Below, piece after piece: positions 29,579-38,079 of a stretch of 64,000 nucleotides of DNA. How positions within the stretch are numbered: the stretch's first letter is position 1; each line of letters starts with the position of its first letter. The translations under genes were made by a program, and so were the position numbers. Origin of the DNA: Streptomyces sp. SN-593 (GTDB lineage Bacteria; Actinomycetota; Actinomycetes; Streptomycetales; Streptomycetaceae); contig NZ_AP018365.1 of the NCBI RefSeq assembly GCF_016756395.1, forward strand, positions 6,948,001 to 7,012,000, written 5' to 3'. The notes below the pieces were generated by a model. That model searched no databases. It saw nothing but the letters and a program-made list of their open reading frames with translations, and was not told the DNA's origin.

Positions 29579-30376
29579 TCAGTCCAGCGGCGACCAGACC
29601 GCCAGTTGCCGGACCAGGGCCGCGTCCCCGCCCACCCGCAGGGCGGCGGCGTCCCACGGGACCCGCCGGTACAGGCAGAGCAGCAACTCCTCGGCGGAGC
29701 CGGTGAGCGAGGCGTCGGGAGCGGGACCGTCGCCCGGGCCGAGCCGCACCGCGGACGCGCCGGTCGCGTCGAGGATCAGCGTCCACACCGGGCCCTCCGT
29801 GCTGACCAGGGCCACCCGGGCGGGGGAGTGCGGCCAGCCGTCCATGGTGCCGAACCCGATGTGCAGGAACTCGTCCACCGCGTCCAACGCCAGCGCCGGC
29901 GGCAGCGGTTCGGGGGCTCCCGCGGCCTCCTGCGCGTCCCGGGCGTGCACGGCCGCCTCCTGCACCTGGTGGCGGGCGACCGCGCCCGCCGTCCCCGGGC
30001 TGCCCGCCGACGCCCACCACGTCCAGCACTCCCGCTCCGGCCCGGCCGCCCGCAGCGCGTCCAGCAGCACGGCGGTGGAGCGCGCCGACCAGGACGCCAG
30101 TCCGCCGTCCGGGACCTGGTCGCCGGCCGCGTCCGGCTCCGGCGGCCGGGTGGCCGGACCGGCGGCCACGGCGGCCGCCCAGAAGCGCTGCACCCGTCCG
30201 ACGTGCGCCACCAGGTCGCGTACCGTCCAGTCCGGGCAACCCGGCACGCCGGCCTGCTCGTCGGCGGTCTCCAGCGCCTTCCGCAGCGCGGCCGACCGGT
30301 CCTCCACCAGCTCCAGCCAGTCGGGAAAGCGCAGGGCCGGGAACGCCCCGGCGGGCGGGGTGTGGAAAGGCGTCAT
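29579..30376 (-). CDS. Mycothiol-dependent maleylpyruvate isomerase-family protein
   Basis: A 265-residue protein of the DinB/MDMPI fold: an N-terminal four-helix bundle with CPDWTVRDLVAHVGRVQRFW (His at the metal position), a later HQVQEAAVHARDAQ giving two further His ligands, and a C-terminal domain (VWTLILDATGASAVRL, ASLTGSAEELLLCLYRRVPW). This is the TIGR03083 architecture. Members bind a metal and use mycothiol as cofactor for isomerisation or detoxification. True substrate unknown. ATG 30376 is preferred over GTG 30382. It is a single gene divergent from the DUF5107 gene. Confidence 0.85.
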   Translation of the reverse strand: MTPFHTPPAGAFPALRFPDWLELVEDRSAALRKALETADEQAGVPGCPDWTVRDLVAHVGRVQRFWAAAVAAGPATRPPEPDAAGDQVPDGGLASWSARSTAVLLDALRAAGPERECWTWWASAGSPGTAGAVARHQVQEAAVHARDAQEAAGAPEPLPPALALDAVDEFLHIGFGTMDGWPHSPARVALVSTEGPVWTLILDATGASAVRLGPGDGPAPDASLTGSAEELLLCLYRRVPWDAAALRVGGDAALVRQLAVWSPLD

Positions 30377-30586
30377 GGGCACCGTTCTAGCAGCGGGAGC
30401 CGGTACCGGAAGCGGCCCAGGGCGCCCCGGCCCGCGGACCGCCCCGACGCGCGGCGCGTTTTACCGGGCTTCCGACGGATTTGCCCAACCCTGTACGGTG
30501 CGTGCTCTGTTCAGCGGGCCGCCGAGGATGTTCCATGGTGATCACACGGCCGCCGTGCGGAAGGCGGCCGCCCGCGCCCGGATGAG

Positions 30587-32848
30587 GTGGCCTTGGCCAG
30601 GACCGCGACGACCGACGTGAACGCGACGACCGATACGACCGCGACGACCGTGCGGCGCGCCACCGTGCGCGTTCCCGCCGCACCGCTGGGCCCGGAGAAC
30701 CCGCTCCCGGCGCTCCGCGAGCGCGCCGAGCCGCACCACCTCGATCCGGACCGGTCGGCGGACCTGCCCCCGGACATGGCCCGGCAGATCGGTTACGCCC
30801 CGCTGCGCACCGTGCTGCCGGTCCGCGTCCTCGACGGCTACGGCCGGGACCGCGCGCCCACCGAGATCGACGCGGTCGTCATCGAGAACGACCGGCTGCG
30901 CGCCACCGTGCTGCCCGGCCTCGGCGGCCGGCTCCACTCGTTGCTGCACAAGCCCACCGGCCGCGAACTGCTCTACCGCAACCCGGTGTTCCAGCCGGCG
31001 GACTTCGCGCTGGCCGGCGCCTGGTTCTCCGGCGGAGTCGAGTGGAACCTCGGCGCCACCGGCCACGCCGCCCACACCTGCGCGCCGCTGCACGCGGCCC
31101 GGCTCACCGCCCCCGACGGAGGCGAGATGCTCCGGCTGTGGGAGTGGGAGCGGCTGCGCGACCTGCCGTTCCAGGTCGACCTGTGGCTGCCGTCCGGCTC
31201 CGACTTCCTCTACGCCGGCGTCCGGGTCCGCAACCCGCACGACCGGACCGTGCCGCTGTACTGGTGGTCCAACACCGCGGTGCCCGAGACCCCCGACACC
31301 CGGGTACTGGTGCCCGCGGACGCCGCCTGGCAGTTCGACTACCACCGCACCCTCACCCGCGTGCCGGTGCCGCGTGCGCTTGAGGGACCCGGCGGCCGGG
31401 ACGCGGAGGACGGCGCCGACCTCACCTACCCGACCCGGTTCGAGCACGCCGCCGACCACTTCTTTGACATCCCGGGCGACGACCGCCGCTGGATCGCCGC
31501 GCTCGACGGGCAGGGCCGCGGCCTGGTGCAGACGTCCACCGACGGGCTGCGCGGGCGCAAGCTGTTCCGCTGGGGCCGCGGCCGCGGCGGACGCCGCTGG
31601 CAGGAGTGGCTCACCGAACCCGGCACCGGCGGCTACCTGGAGATCCAGGCCGGGCTGGCCCGTACCCAGCTCGAACACGTGCCCATGGCCGCGGAGTCGG
31701 AGGTGAGCTGGCTGGAGGCGTACGGACCGCTCACCGCCGACCCGGCGCTGGTGCACGGCGACGACTGGACCGCGGCCCGCTCGGCGGCGGCGGCCGGCCT
31801 GGAGGCGGCACTGCCCCGGGCCGCGCTCGACGCCGCCCGGGACGCCTGGCTCGCCCGCGCCGACACCGACCCCGATCCCGCCGACACGCTCGCCACCGGC
31901 TCCGGCTGGGGCGCCCTCGAAGTCGAGCGCGGCCGCCACCGGCTGCCCGGCACCCCCTTCCCGCCCGCCACCCTCGGCGCCGACCAGAAGCCCTGGCTCG
32001 AACTGCTGCTGGCCGGCGTCCTCCCGCGGCCGGCCGCCGCCGACGCCGCGCCCGGCCCCACCCTGGTCTCGCCCGACTGGCGGGAACTGCTGGAGGCCGC
32101 CGACACCTACCCCGGCAACGAGTGGTACCGCGACTACCACCTCGGCATCGCGCAGTGGGCGGCCGGCGACCGCGCCCAGGCGGTCCGCAACTGGGAGCGC
32201 TCGCTCGCCGCCCACCCCTCGCCGTGGGCGCTGCGTGCCCTGGCCGTCGCCGACACCGTCGCAGGCCGGACCGAGCAGGCCGCGGAGCGGTACGCCACCG
32301 GGTACCGGGCCCTCGCCGACGCCCTGGCGTCCGCCGGGGACGCCGCGTCGGCCGCGTCCGCCCCGTCCGCCGCGTGCGCCCCGTCCACCGCCCGGTCCGC
32401 GCTGCGCGCCTACGCCCTCGAAGCGGTGCCCGCGCTGCTCGACGCCGGCCGCGCCGACGACGCCGCCCGCATCCTCGACCGCCCCGTCCCCGGCCCCGAC
32501 GGCGCGGCCGTCCCCCTCGACGGCGGACGGATGCGGCTGCTGCGGGCCCGTACCGCGCTCGCCCAGGGCGACCCGGCCACGGCCCGCGCGCTGCTCGACG
32601 AGGGAATCGTCGTCGACGACCTCGCCGAGGGCGACGAGGTGCTCAGCGACACCTGGTACGCGGTCGCCGAGGCGCTCGTCGTACGCGACGGACCCGGTGG
32701 AGGCGGCGACGCCCCCGGCCCGGCCGACCCGAAGCGGCAGGACGGTGCCTCGGACGACGCGCGCGCCCGGGCCCACCGCGAGCACCCGCTGCCGGCCGTG
32801 TACGACTTCCGGATGCGCCCGCAGGAGCCGCCGACGTCCCACCGGTGA
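30587..32848 (+). CDS. DUF5107/TPR-domain protein
   Basis: A 753-residue protein. Residues about 60-390 form the DUF5107 beta-sandwich (VVIENDRLRATVLPGLGGRL, GWFSGG-type block AGAWFSGGVEWNLGATGHAA, LYWWSNTAVPETPDTRV). It is related to aldose-epimerase/galactose-mutarotase-like carbohydrate-binding folds. The rest is a helical repeat region with TPR motifs (YHLGIAQWAAGDRAQAVRNW, RALAVADTVAGRTEQAAERY). Such proteins are common in actinobacteria and are thought to act in carbohydrate metabolism; no reaction is proven. The GTG start has a poor ribosome site, so the exact N-terminus is unsure. Confidence 0.8.
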   Translation: MALARTATTDVNATTDTTATTVRRATVRVPAAPLGPENPLPALRERAEPHHLDPDRSADLPPDMARQIGYAPLRTVLPVRVLDGYGRDRAPTEIDAVVIENDRLRATVLPGLGGRLHSLLHKPTGRELLYRNPVFQPADFALAGAWFSGGVEWNLGATGHAAHTCAPLHAARLTAPDGGEMLRLWEWERLRDLPFQVDLWLPSGSDFLYAGVRVRNPHDRTVPLYWWSNTAVPETPDTRVLVPADAAWQFDYHRTLTRVPVPRALEGPGGRDAEDGADLTYPTRFEHAADHFFDIPGDDRRWIAALDGQGRGLVQTSTDGLRGRKLFRWGRGRGGRRWQEWLTEPGTGGYLEIQAGLARTQLEHVPMAAESEVSWLEAYGPLTADPALVHGDDWTAARSAAAAGLEAALPRAALDAARDAWLARADTDPDPADTLATGSGWGALEVERGRHRLPGTPFPPATLGADQKPWLELLLAGVLPRPAAADAAPGPTLVSPDWRELLEAADTYPGNEWYRDYHLGIAQWAAGDRAQAVRNWERSLAAHPSPWALRALAVADTVAGRTEQAAERYATGYRALADALASAGDAASAASAPSAACAPSTARSALRAYALEAVPALLDAGRADDAARILDRPVPGPDGAAVPLDGGRMRLLRARTALAQGDPATARALLDEGIVVDDLAEGDEVLSDTWYAVAEALVVRDGPGGGGDAPGPADPKRQDGASDDARARAHREHPLPAVYDFRMRPQEPPTSHR

Positions 32849-32878
32849 CGCGCGCCGGGCCGCGCCCCCGGCCGCCGG

Positions 32879-33865
32879 TCAGCCGGCCGCCTCCAGCAGC
32901 GCCGCGCGTTCCGCCCCGGTCAGCTCGCCGGGGGCGCGGCGCTCGCGGGCGGCCCGGTTCGCGGCCCGGCGCAGCGCCTCGTTGACGGGCGTCGGCACCC
33001 CGAAGCGGCGGCCGAGCAGCACGATCTCGCCGTTGAGGTAGTCCGACTCGATCGACCCGGTGCCGCGGGCCAGGCTCTGCCAGGTCGAACTGCGCTTGGC
33101 ACGCGGTGAGACCACCCGGTCCCCGCGGGTGCGCGCCTGCTGCTCGGCGCCGATGTACGCGATCCCGGCCGCCGTGAGGGCCGCCGCGCCCTCGGCCCGG
33201 GCCCGTTCGGCGAGCCCGCGCCCCGCCTCGTCGTCGGGGCCGAGCACCGCGTCGACCGCGTTCCCCAGGTTCCCCAGCAACTTGGCGTGCTTCCACGCCA
33301 TCACGTCCTCGGTGACCGGTGCGGCGAAGCCCGCGCCCGTCAGGTCGGCCGCGATCGCGCGCGCGGTCGTGTCGCTCCCGGAGGGGTAGCGGCCCAGGTG
33401 CAGTATCCCGGTCAGCGGGGCGCACAACGCGCTCACCACGCCCGGTTCGAGGTAGGTCGCCGGCAGCCACACGCACATGCCGTACACGCGGGAGAAGCGG
33501 CGCAGCGCCAGCCGTTCGTTCTCCACGCCGTTCTGCGCGCACACCACGGCGGGCCCGGGGCCCGAACCGCCCGCCGCGGTGCCGTGGCCGTGGGTCCCCC
33601 AGGTCTCCAGGACGTCGGCGGTGTCCTGCGTCTTGACGCCGATCACGAGCACGTCGTCGTCGCGCGCCGTCAGCTCCGCCGGCCCCTCGACCACGGGGAT
33701 CTTCAACCGCTTCTCGCCGTCGGCCAGTTCGAGTCTCAGGCCGTGCGCGCGCATGGCCTCCAGGTGCGCCCCGCGCGCGACGAGTACGACCTCGTGGCCG
33801 CTGTCGAAGAGCCGTCCGCCGAGGGCGCCGCCCACCGCGCCGGCGCCGATGATGATGTATCGCAT
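32879..33865 (-). CDS. Ketopantoate reductase-family protein (ApbA/PanE)
   Basis: A 328-residue oxidoreductase with an N-terminal Rossmann fold (MRYIIIGAGAVGGALGGRLF, NADPH-binding GxGxxG), the domain junction VVCAQNGVENERLA and a C-terminal helical domain with KHAKLLGNLGNAVDAVLG (catalytic Lys and Asn) and SSTWQSLARGTGSIESDYLN. Family members reduce 2-dehydropantoate to pantoate for CoA synthesis. In actinobacteria many paralogues act on other 2-keto acids, so panE is not assigned. It is convergent with the DUF5107 gene with only 30 bases between. Confidence 0.88.
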   Translation of the reverse strand: MRYIIIGAGAVGGALGGRLFDSGHEVVLVARGAHLEAMRAHGLRLELADGEKRLKIPVVEGPAELTARDDDVLVIGVKTQDTADVLETWGTHGHGTAAGGSGPGPAVVCAQNGVENERLALRRFSRVYGMCVWLPATYLEPGVVSALCAPLTGILHLGRYPSGSDTTARAIAADLTGAGFAAPVTEDVMAWKHAKLLGNLGNAVDAVLGPDDEAGRGLAERARAEGAAALTAAGIAYIGAEQQARTRGDRVVSPRAKRSSTWQSLARGTGSIESDYLNGEIVLLGRRFGVPTPVNEALRRAANRAARERRAPGELTGAERAALLEAAG

Positions 33866-34060
33866 AACCGGAAACCCTCGTCGGCCGCCGCGTCGAACAC
33901 AACTCCCGCCGGCGGCGCGCCGGTCCCGGTCGGGACTCCGGCCCGGCGTTCCGGCGCGGGTGAAAACCGTTGGCCCGCCGCCCCGCGCACCGCGCAGAGT
34001 GGGCAGGCGCGGGGACGGGAAGACCCGCGCGCCCACGGACGTCAAAGGGGGGGCACCACC

Positions 34061-35128
34061 ATGTCCGCACTGCGGGTCACCGCCGAACGGCTCACCATCC
34101 TCGACCACCCGGACGCCGACGCGCTGGAGCTGGCGCAGGTCGGGCTCTACCGCGCGGTGGTGGCCAAGGGGGCCTACCGCACCGGGGAGTTCGCGGTCTA
34201 CATACCCGAGCAGTCGGTGCTGCCCGACGCGTTGATCGGCGAACTCGGCCTCACCGGACGGCTGGCCGGGTCGAGGCGGAACCGGGTGCGGGCGGTACGG
34301 CTGCGCGGCGAGCTGTCCCAGGGGATCGTGTGCCGGCCCGGCGCGCTCGACGGCGTCGACCTGGAACGGGCCGCCGCCGACGACACGGACTTCGCCGACC
34401 TGCTGGAGATCGTCAAGTGGGTGCCGCCGGTGCCGGTCTCGATGAGCGGCGACGTGGACGCCGCGCCCGACCTGCTGCCGTGGATCGACATCGAGAACCT
34501 CAAGCGCTACCCGGACGTCTTCGCGCCCGGCGACCTGGTCACCGTCACCGAGAAGCTGCACGGCACCGCCTGCTGCCTCACCTACCACGCCTCGTCGGGC
34601 CGCGTGCAGGTCACCTCCAAGGGGCTGGGCGCCCGACAGCTCGCGCTGCGGGAGGCCGACGGCAACCTCTACTGGCGCGCCGTGCGCGGGCACGGCCTGC
34701 CCGCTGTCGCCGCCGCCCTCGCCGACCGCCTCGGCGCGGACCGGATCGGGATCTTCGGCGAGGTCTACGGCAAGGGGGTGCAGGACCTCGGCTACGGCAC
34801 GGACGCGGGCGCCGGACTGCCCGGGTTCGCCGCCTTCGACGTGTGCGCGGACCTTGGCGGCCGACTGCGCTGGTACGACCCCGCCGACCTCCTGGACGGC
34901 GAACTGCCGCTCGTGCCGCGGCTGTTCCACGGCCCGTTCGACCTGGCGACGGTGCTCGCGCTCGCCGCGGGCACCGAGACGGTCTCCGGCCGGGACCTGC
35001 ACATCCGCGAGGGGGTGGTGGTCCGCACCGCCGACGGGAAGTACAGCCCCCGGATCGGCGGCCGGGCCGTCGCCAAGGTGGTCGGCGACGCCTACCTGAC
35101 CCGCAAGGGGGGCACGGAGTACGAGTGA
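34061..35128 (+). CDS. RNA ligase of the DraRnl (DRB0094) type
   Basis: A 355-residue ATP-dependent RNA ligase. An N-terminal OB-like domain (AERLTILDHPDADALELAQVG, RVRAVRLRGELSQGIV, WVPPVPVSMSGD) precedes the nucleotidyltransferase domain. There motif I is EKLHG with Lys165 as the adenylated residue, motif III is IGIFGEVYGKGVQDLGYG and motif IV/V includes EGVVVRT and RAVAKVV. The domain order, with OB domain first, is that of the Deinococcus radiodurans Rnl5 group, which seals nicks in duplexed RNA. Cellular substrate in actinobacteria is unknown. Single gene behind GGGGGGG-ACC-ATG; the stop is followed by the SseB-like gene 150 bases on. Confidence 0.88.
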   Translation: MSALRVTAERLTILDHPDADALELAQVGLYRAVVAKGAYRTGEFAVYIPEQSVLPDALIGELGLTGRLAGSRRNRVRAVRLRGELSQGIVCRPGALDGVDLERAAADDTDFADLLEIVKWVPPVPVSMSGDVDAAPDLLPWIDIENLKRYPDVFAPGDLVTVTEKLHGTACCLTYHASSGRVQVTSKGLGARQLALREADGNLYWRAVRGHGLPAVAAALADRLGADRIGIFGEVYGKGVQDLGYGTDAGAGLPGFAAFDVCADLGGRLRWYDPADLLDGELPLVPRLFHGPFDLATVLALAAGTETVSGRDLHIREGVVVRTADGKYSPRIGGRAVAKVVGDAYLTRKGGTEYE

Positions 35129-35278
35129 ACCGGCCGCTTCCCGCCGTCCCGGGGAGGTTTCCGGCCGTCCCCGGGACGATTCCCGGAAGCGGTCGGCATG
35201 CTCCGCCACGTGCTGGGTACGCGCGGGGTTCAGCCACTTGCAGACCCCGAGCGCAGACGCGGCGAGAGGAACACGACG

Positions 35279-35707
35279 ATGACGGACATGAACCCCGACG
35301 GCGCACTGCCCCCGGCGCAGCGCGCCCTCCACGAGATCTCGCACGGCAGTGAGAACGTGATCGCGCTGAGCACCCTCGCGGTCAGCGAGGTGCTGCTGCC
35401 GGTGCCGGGGGCCGAGGAGCAGCCGCCGGAGGCGGAGGCGGCCGCCCCCGAGCCGCCCCGGGAGATCCAGCTACCGGTCTACGAGCAGGAGGACGGCCGC
35501 CAGCTCGTCCCGGTCTTCACCTCGGAGACCCGGATGGCCGAGGCACTGCCCGCCACCCGCCGCTACCGCCTGGTCCAGCTCGCGGTGCTCAGCGGGGCCT
35601 GGCCCTCGGACGACCTGATCTTGTCCATCGACACCGGCAACGAGGACGCGCTGAGCATCTCCGGCGAGGGTGTGCGCGCCCTGGCCGGCCTCGTCGCCGG
35701 CAACTGA
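35279..35707 (+). CDS. SseB-like protein
   Basis: A 142-residue acidic protein (MTDMNPDGALPPAQRALHEI). It has an SseB-type core (QLPVYEQEDGRQLVPVFTSE, RYRLVQLAVLSGAWPSDDLI, LSIDTGNEDALSISGEGVRA) and an Ala/Glu/Pro linker. SseB-family proteins in actinobacteria are small cytosolic proteins of unknown function. It lies after the RNA ligase gene and ends at a strong hairpin terminator. Confidence 0.82.
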   Translation: MTDMNPDGALPPAQRALHEISHGSENVIALSTLAVSEVLLPVPGAEEQPPEAEAAAPEPPREIQLPVYEQEDGRQLVPVFTSETRMAEALPATRRYRLVQLAVLSGAWPSDDLILSIDTGNEDALSISGEGVRALAGLVAGN

Positions 35708-35734
35708 CCGCCCGGGCCGCCTCGTGCCGCCCCG

Positions 35735-35774
35735 GGATGCGGGCCCCGGCGGAACACCGCCGGGGCCCGCATCC
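35735..35774. terminator. Strong bidirectional hairpin terminator
   Basis: A perfect 18-base stem (GGATGCGGGCCCCGGCGG and its complement) closed by an AACA tetraloop, located 27 bases after the SseB-like gene. Confidence 0.75.
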
Positions 35775-35955
35775 GTGCTCGGGGCACCGCTCGTCCCGCG
35801 GTCGTGCGCCCGGAAGGGGCATGTCGCCTGGCCGCCCCCGGAAGGGGCCGGTCGCACGTGCCCGGGGGAGAGCCCGCCGCACGGGCCGGCCCGGGGGAGG
35901 GCCGGCCGCGAGACCCGCGGGACCGTACCGGCACCGGCGACGACCCACGCCGCGC

Positions 35956-37413
35956 TCAGGCCCGGTAGACGACCAGGCCGCCCGGAACCTTGTCGAGCAG
36001 CACCTCCCCGGGGGCCGCGGCCACCTCCCCGTCGCAGGCGAGGTGCACGCCCTCGCCCGGCACCCGCACCCGCAGCCGCGGGACGGACGCCGTCGTGTAG
36101 ACCGGCGAGGAGGTGAGCACGCCGGTCAGGGCCGCCCCCAGCATCCGGGTCCTGGCGAACGGCCCGCCGTCGACGATCCGCACGTCCAGCAGCCCGTCGG
36201 CCAGGTCGCGCCGCCGCACCGGCGCCGGCCCCCAACTGGAGTAGCGGCAGTTGCCCGCGAAGAGCAGCCACACCGACCGCGGCCGCCCGTTGACCACCAC
36301 CTCGACCGGCTCGCAGGTGCGCAGCACGTGCACGGCCGCCAGCACGCTCGCCGGCCAGCTACCCACCCGCCGCGACCAGCGCTCCCGTACCCGGACCAGG
36401 TCCGGGTAGGCGCCGATGCTGAAGGTGTTCAGGAACGGCACCGCCCCGTCGGAGTCCGTACCGGTGCTGCGGGCCACGTCCACGTGGGACGCGCGGCCCG
36501 CCTCGACCGCGCCCGCGGCCAGTTCGACGGACAGCAACCCCAGGTCCGCGGCGAAGTGGTTGCGGGTGCCGCCGGGGAAGACCGCCAGCGGCAGACGGTG
36601 CCGCAGCGCCACGGCCGCCGCCTCCCGCACGGTGCCGTCGCCGCCGCACACCCCCAGCGCGCCGCCCTCCTGCGCCGCCGACTGAGCCGCTAGCTCCAGC
36701 AGTTCGGCCAGGTCGTCGTCCTCGGTGCACTCCGCGACCGCGGCCTCCGGCAGGGCCGCGGAGATCCGCTGCGCGGGTGTGCTCAGCAGCGGCGGGGGAC
36801 CCGACGCGGTGTTCGCGACCACGTGCAGGCCGCGCCCACCCGGCAGGCGGGGCGCGTGGGCCGACGGACCCGGCTCCGGGCGCCGCTGGACCGGCAGCAG
36901 AGCCCGCACCGCCAGGGCCGCGCCGACCCCCAGCGCGGCACCCGCCAGCACGTCGCTCGGGTAGTGCACGCCGGTGTAGACCCGGGAGAACGCCACGCTC
37001 GCCGCGACCGGCGCCACCGCGGCGCCCCACGCGCCCGACTGCGAGGCCACGCCCGCGGCGAAGGCGGCCGCGGAGGCGGAATGACCGGACGGGAACGACG
37101 TCGTGACGGGCTGCCGCCGCAGTTGCCGCACCACCGGGACCGCTTCCAGCAGCGGGCGCGCCCTGCGCACCGCGCCCTTGCCCACCGTGTTGACCGTCAG
37201 CGAGGCCAGCGCCAGCGAGCCCAGGCCCCGCAGCGCCGCCTTGCGGCCGCTCATGCCGCCTACCACCGCCATGCCCGCGGCCACCCCGAACCACAGCCGC
37301 CCGTGGTTCGCCGCCCGGCTCAGCCGGGGCAGCACGGGCTCCGCGCCCGGCCAGTGCCGGCCGGCCACCGCCGCGAACAGGTCGCGGTCCCAGTCCTTCC
37401 AGGGATACGTCAT
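35956..37413 (-). CDS. PAP2 phosphatase/diacylglycerol kinase fusion
   Basis: A 485-residue two-domain lipid enzyme. The N-terminal half (1-190) is a membrane PAP2 phosphatase with the three signature blocks GKGAVRRARPLLE, PSGHSASAAAF and SRVYTGVHYPSDVLAG, among several membrane helices. The C-terminal half is a diacylglycerol/lipid kinase catalytic domain with GVCGGDGTVREAAAV and VFPGGTRNHFAADLG, then LNTFSIGAYPDLVR. Such fusions are common in Streptomyces and are thought to act in membrane or prenyl-phosphate recycling. The combination of a kinase and a phosphatase on one chain is the notable feature. Confidence 0.9.
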   Translation of the reverse strand: MTYPWKDWDRDLFAAVAGRHWPGAEPVLPRLSRAANHGRLWFGVAAGMAVVGGMSGRKAALRGLGSLALASLTVNTVGKGAVRRARPLLEAVPVVRQLRRQPVTTSFPSGHSASAAAFAAGVASQSGAWGAAVAPVAASVAFSRVYTGVHYPSDVLAGAALGVGAALAVRALLPVQRRPEPGPSAHAPRLPGGRGLHVVANTASGPPPLLSTPAQRISAALPEAAVAECTEDDDLAELLELAAQSAAQEGGALGVCGGDGTVREAAAVALRHRLPLAVFPGGTRNHFAADLGLLSVELAAGAVEAGRASHVDVARSTGTDSDGAVPFLNTFSIGAYPDLVRVRERWSRRVGSWPASVLAAVHVLRTCEPVEVVVNGRPRSVWLLFAGNCRYSSWGPAPVRRRDLADGLLDVRIVDGGPFARTRMLGAALTGVLTSSPVYTTASVPRLRVRVPGEGVHLACDGEVAAAPGEVLLDKVPGGLVVYRA

Positions 37414-38079
37414 GCGGCTCTGCTACCCCGGCACGGCGCCCACGCACCTGCGGAACCGCCGGTCGGAGGACCTGCCCGAACGGTGCCGCGGGGAGGCGCG
37501 GCGAGGCCGGCAGCCCGTGCACTCGGGAGAGGGCAGGTACCGCACTCTTGAGCGGGCCGCGACGACTCCGGCAGCCCGTGCGCGCGGGAGGCGGCAGCGC
37601 CGCGACCGCACAGGGCTCGGTCCAGCGGCGGAAGCCCGTGCGCGCCGCCTGCCGCCCCTTGTCCCTGGCGGAGCATCGGCCGGGGGTCGTTCGGCTCCCG
37701 CCCTCGGGGCCGGGGCTGGCACCGCGCCGGGACGGTTCGACGTGGCGCGTCCGCTCGTCCGTGAGCCTGGCCGCAGGAGCCGGTCGCCTGCGACCCGGCC
37801 CCTTGCCCGGCGGCGGAGCACCCGCGGCTCACACCTACCCGCCCACCGCCTGCCGTTCGTTCGTCGCTGCCGCCTGCCGCCTGCCGCCTGCCGCCTGCCG
37901 CCTGCCGGCCGCGGCCCCGCGTCGGCCGTCCGGTCGTCGCCCGCGTCGCGGCCGGGGCGGGGCCGCGACGCGCGGCGCGGGCGTTCGAACGCGCGTGCTT
38001 CCGCCGTCCGACGGGCATCCGCGGGGGAAAAGGGGGAAAGTGGGGCACAGGGGGTCTTCTTCGCGCCTGGAGGTGCGCC
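37414..38079. other. Long intergenic region
   Basis: 666 bases between divergent genes without a convincing coding frame; open frames cross it but show no GC-at-third-position bias or ribosome site. It contains a 7-base tandem repeat (37867-37908) and presumably both promoters. The reason for its length is unclear. Confidence 0.45.
37867..37908. repeat. 7-base tandem repeat (CTGCCGC)
   Basis: About six head-to-tail copies of the unit CTGCCGC in the intergenic region upstream of the aminotransferase-like gene; a site prone to slippage. Confidence 0.7.

Noticed and set aside
37862..37910. Possible CRISPR-like repeat
   Set aside because: Units are 7 bases with no spacers between them; it is a simple tandem repeat. 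No CRISPR array was seen anywhere in the window.
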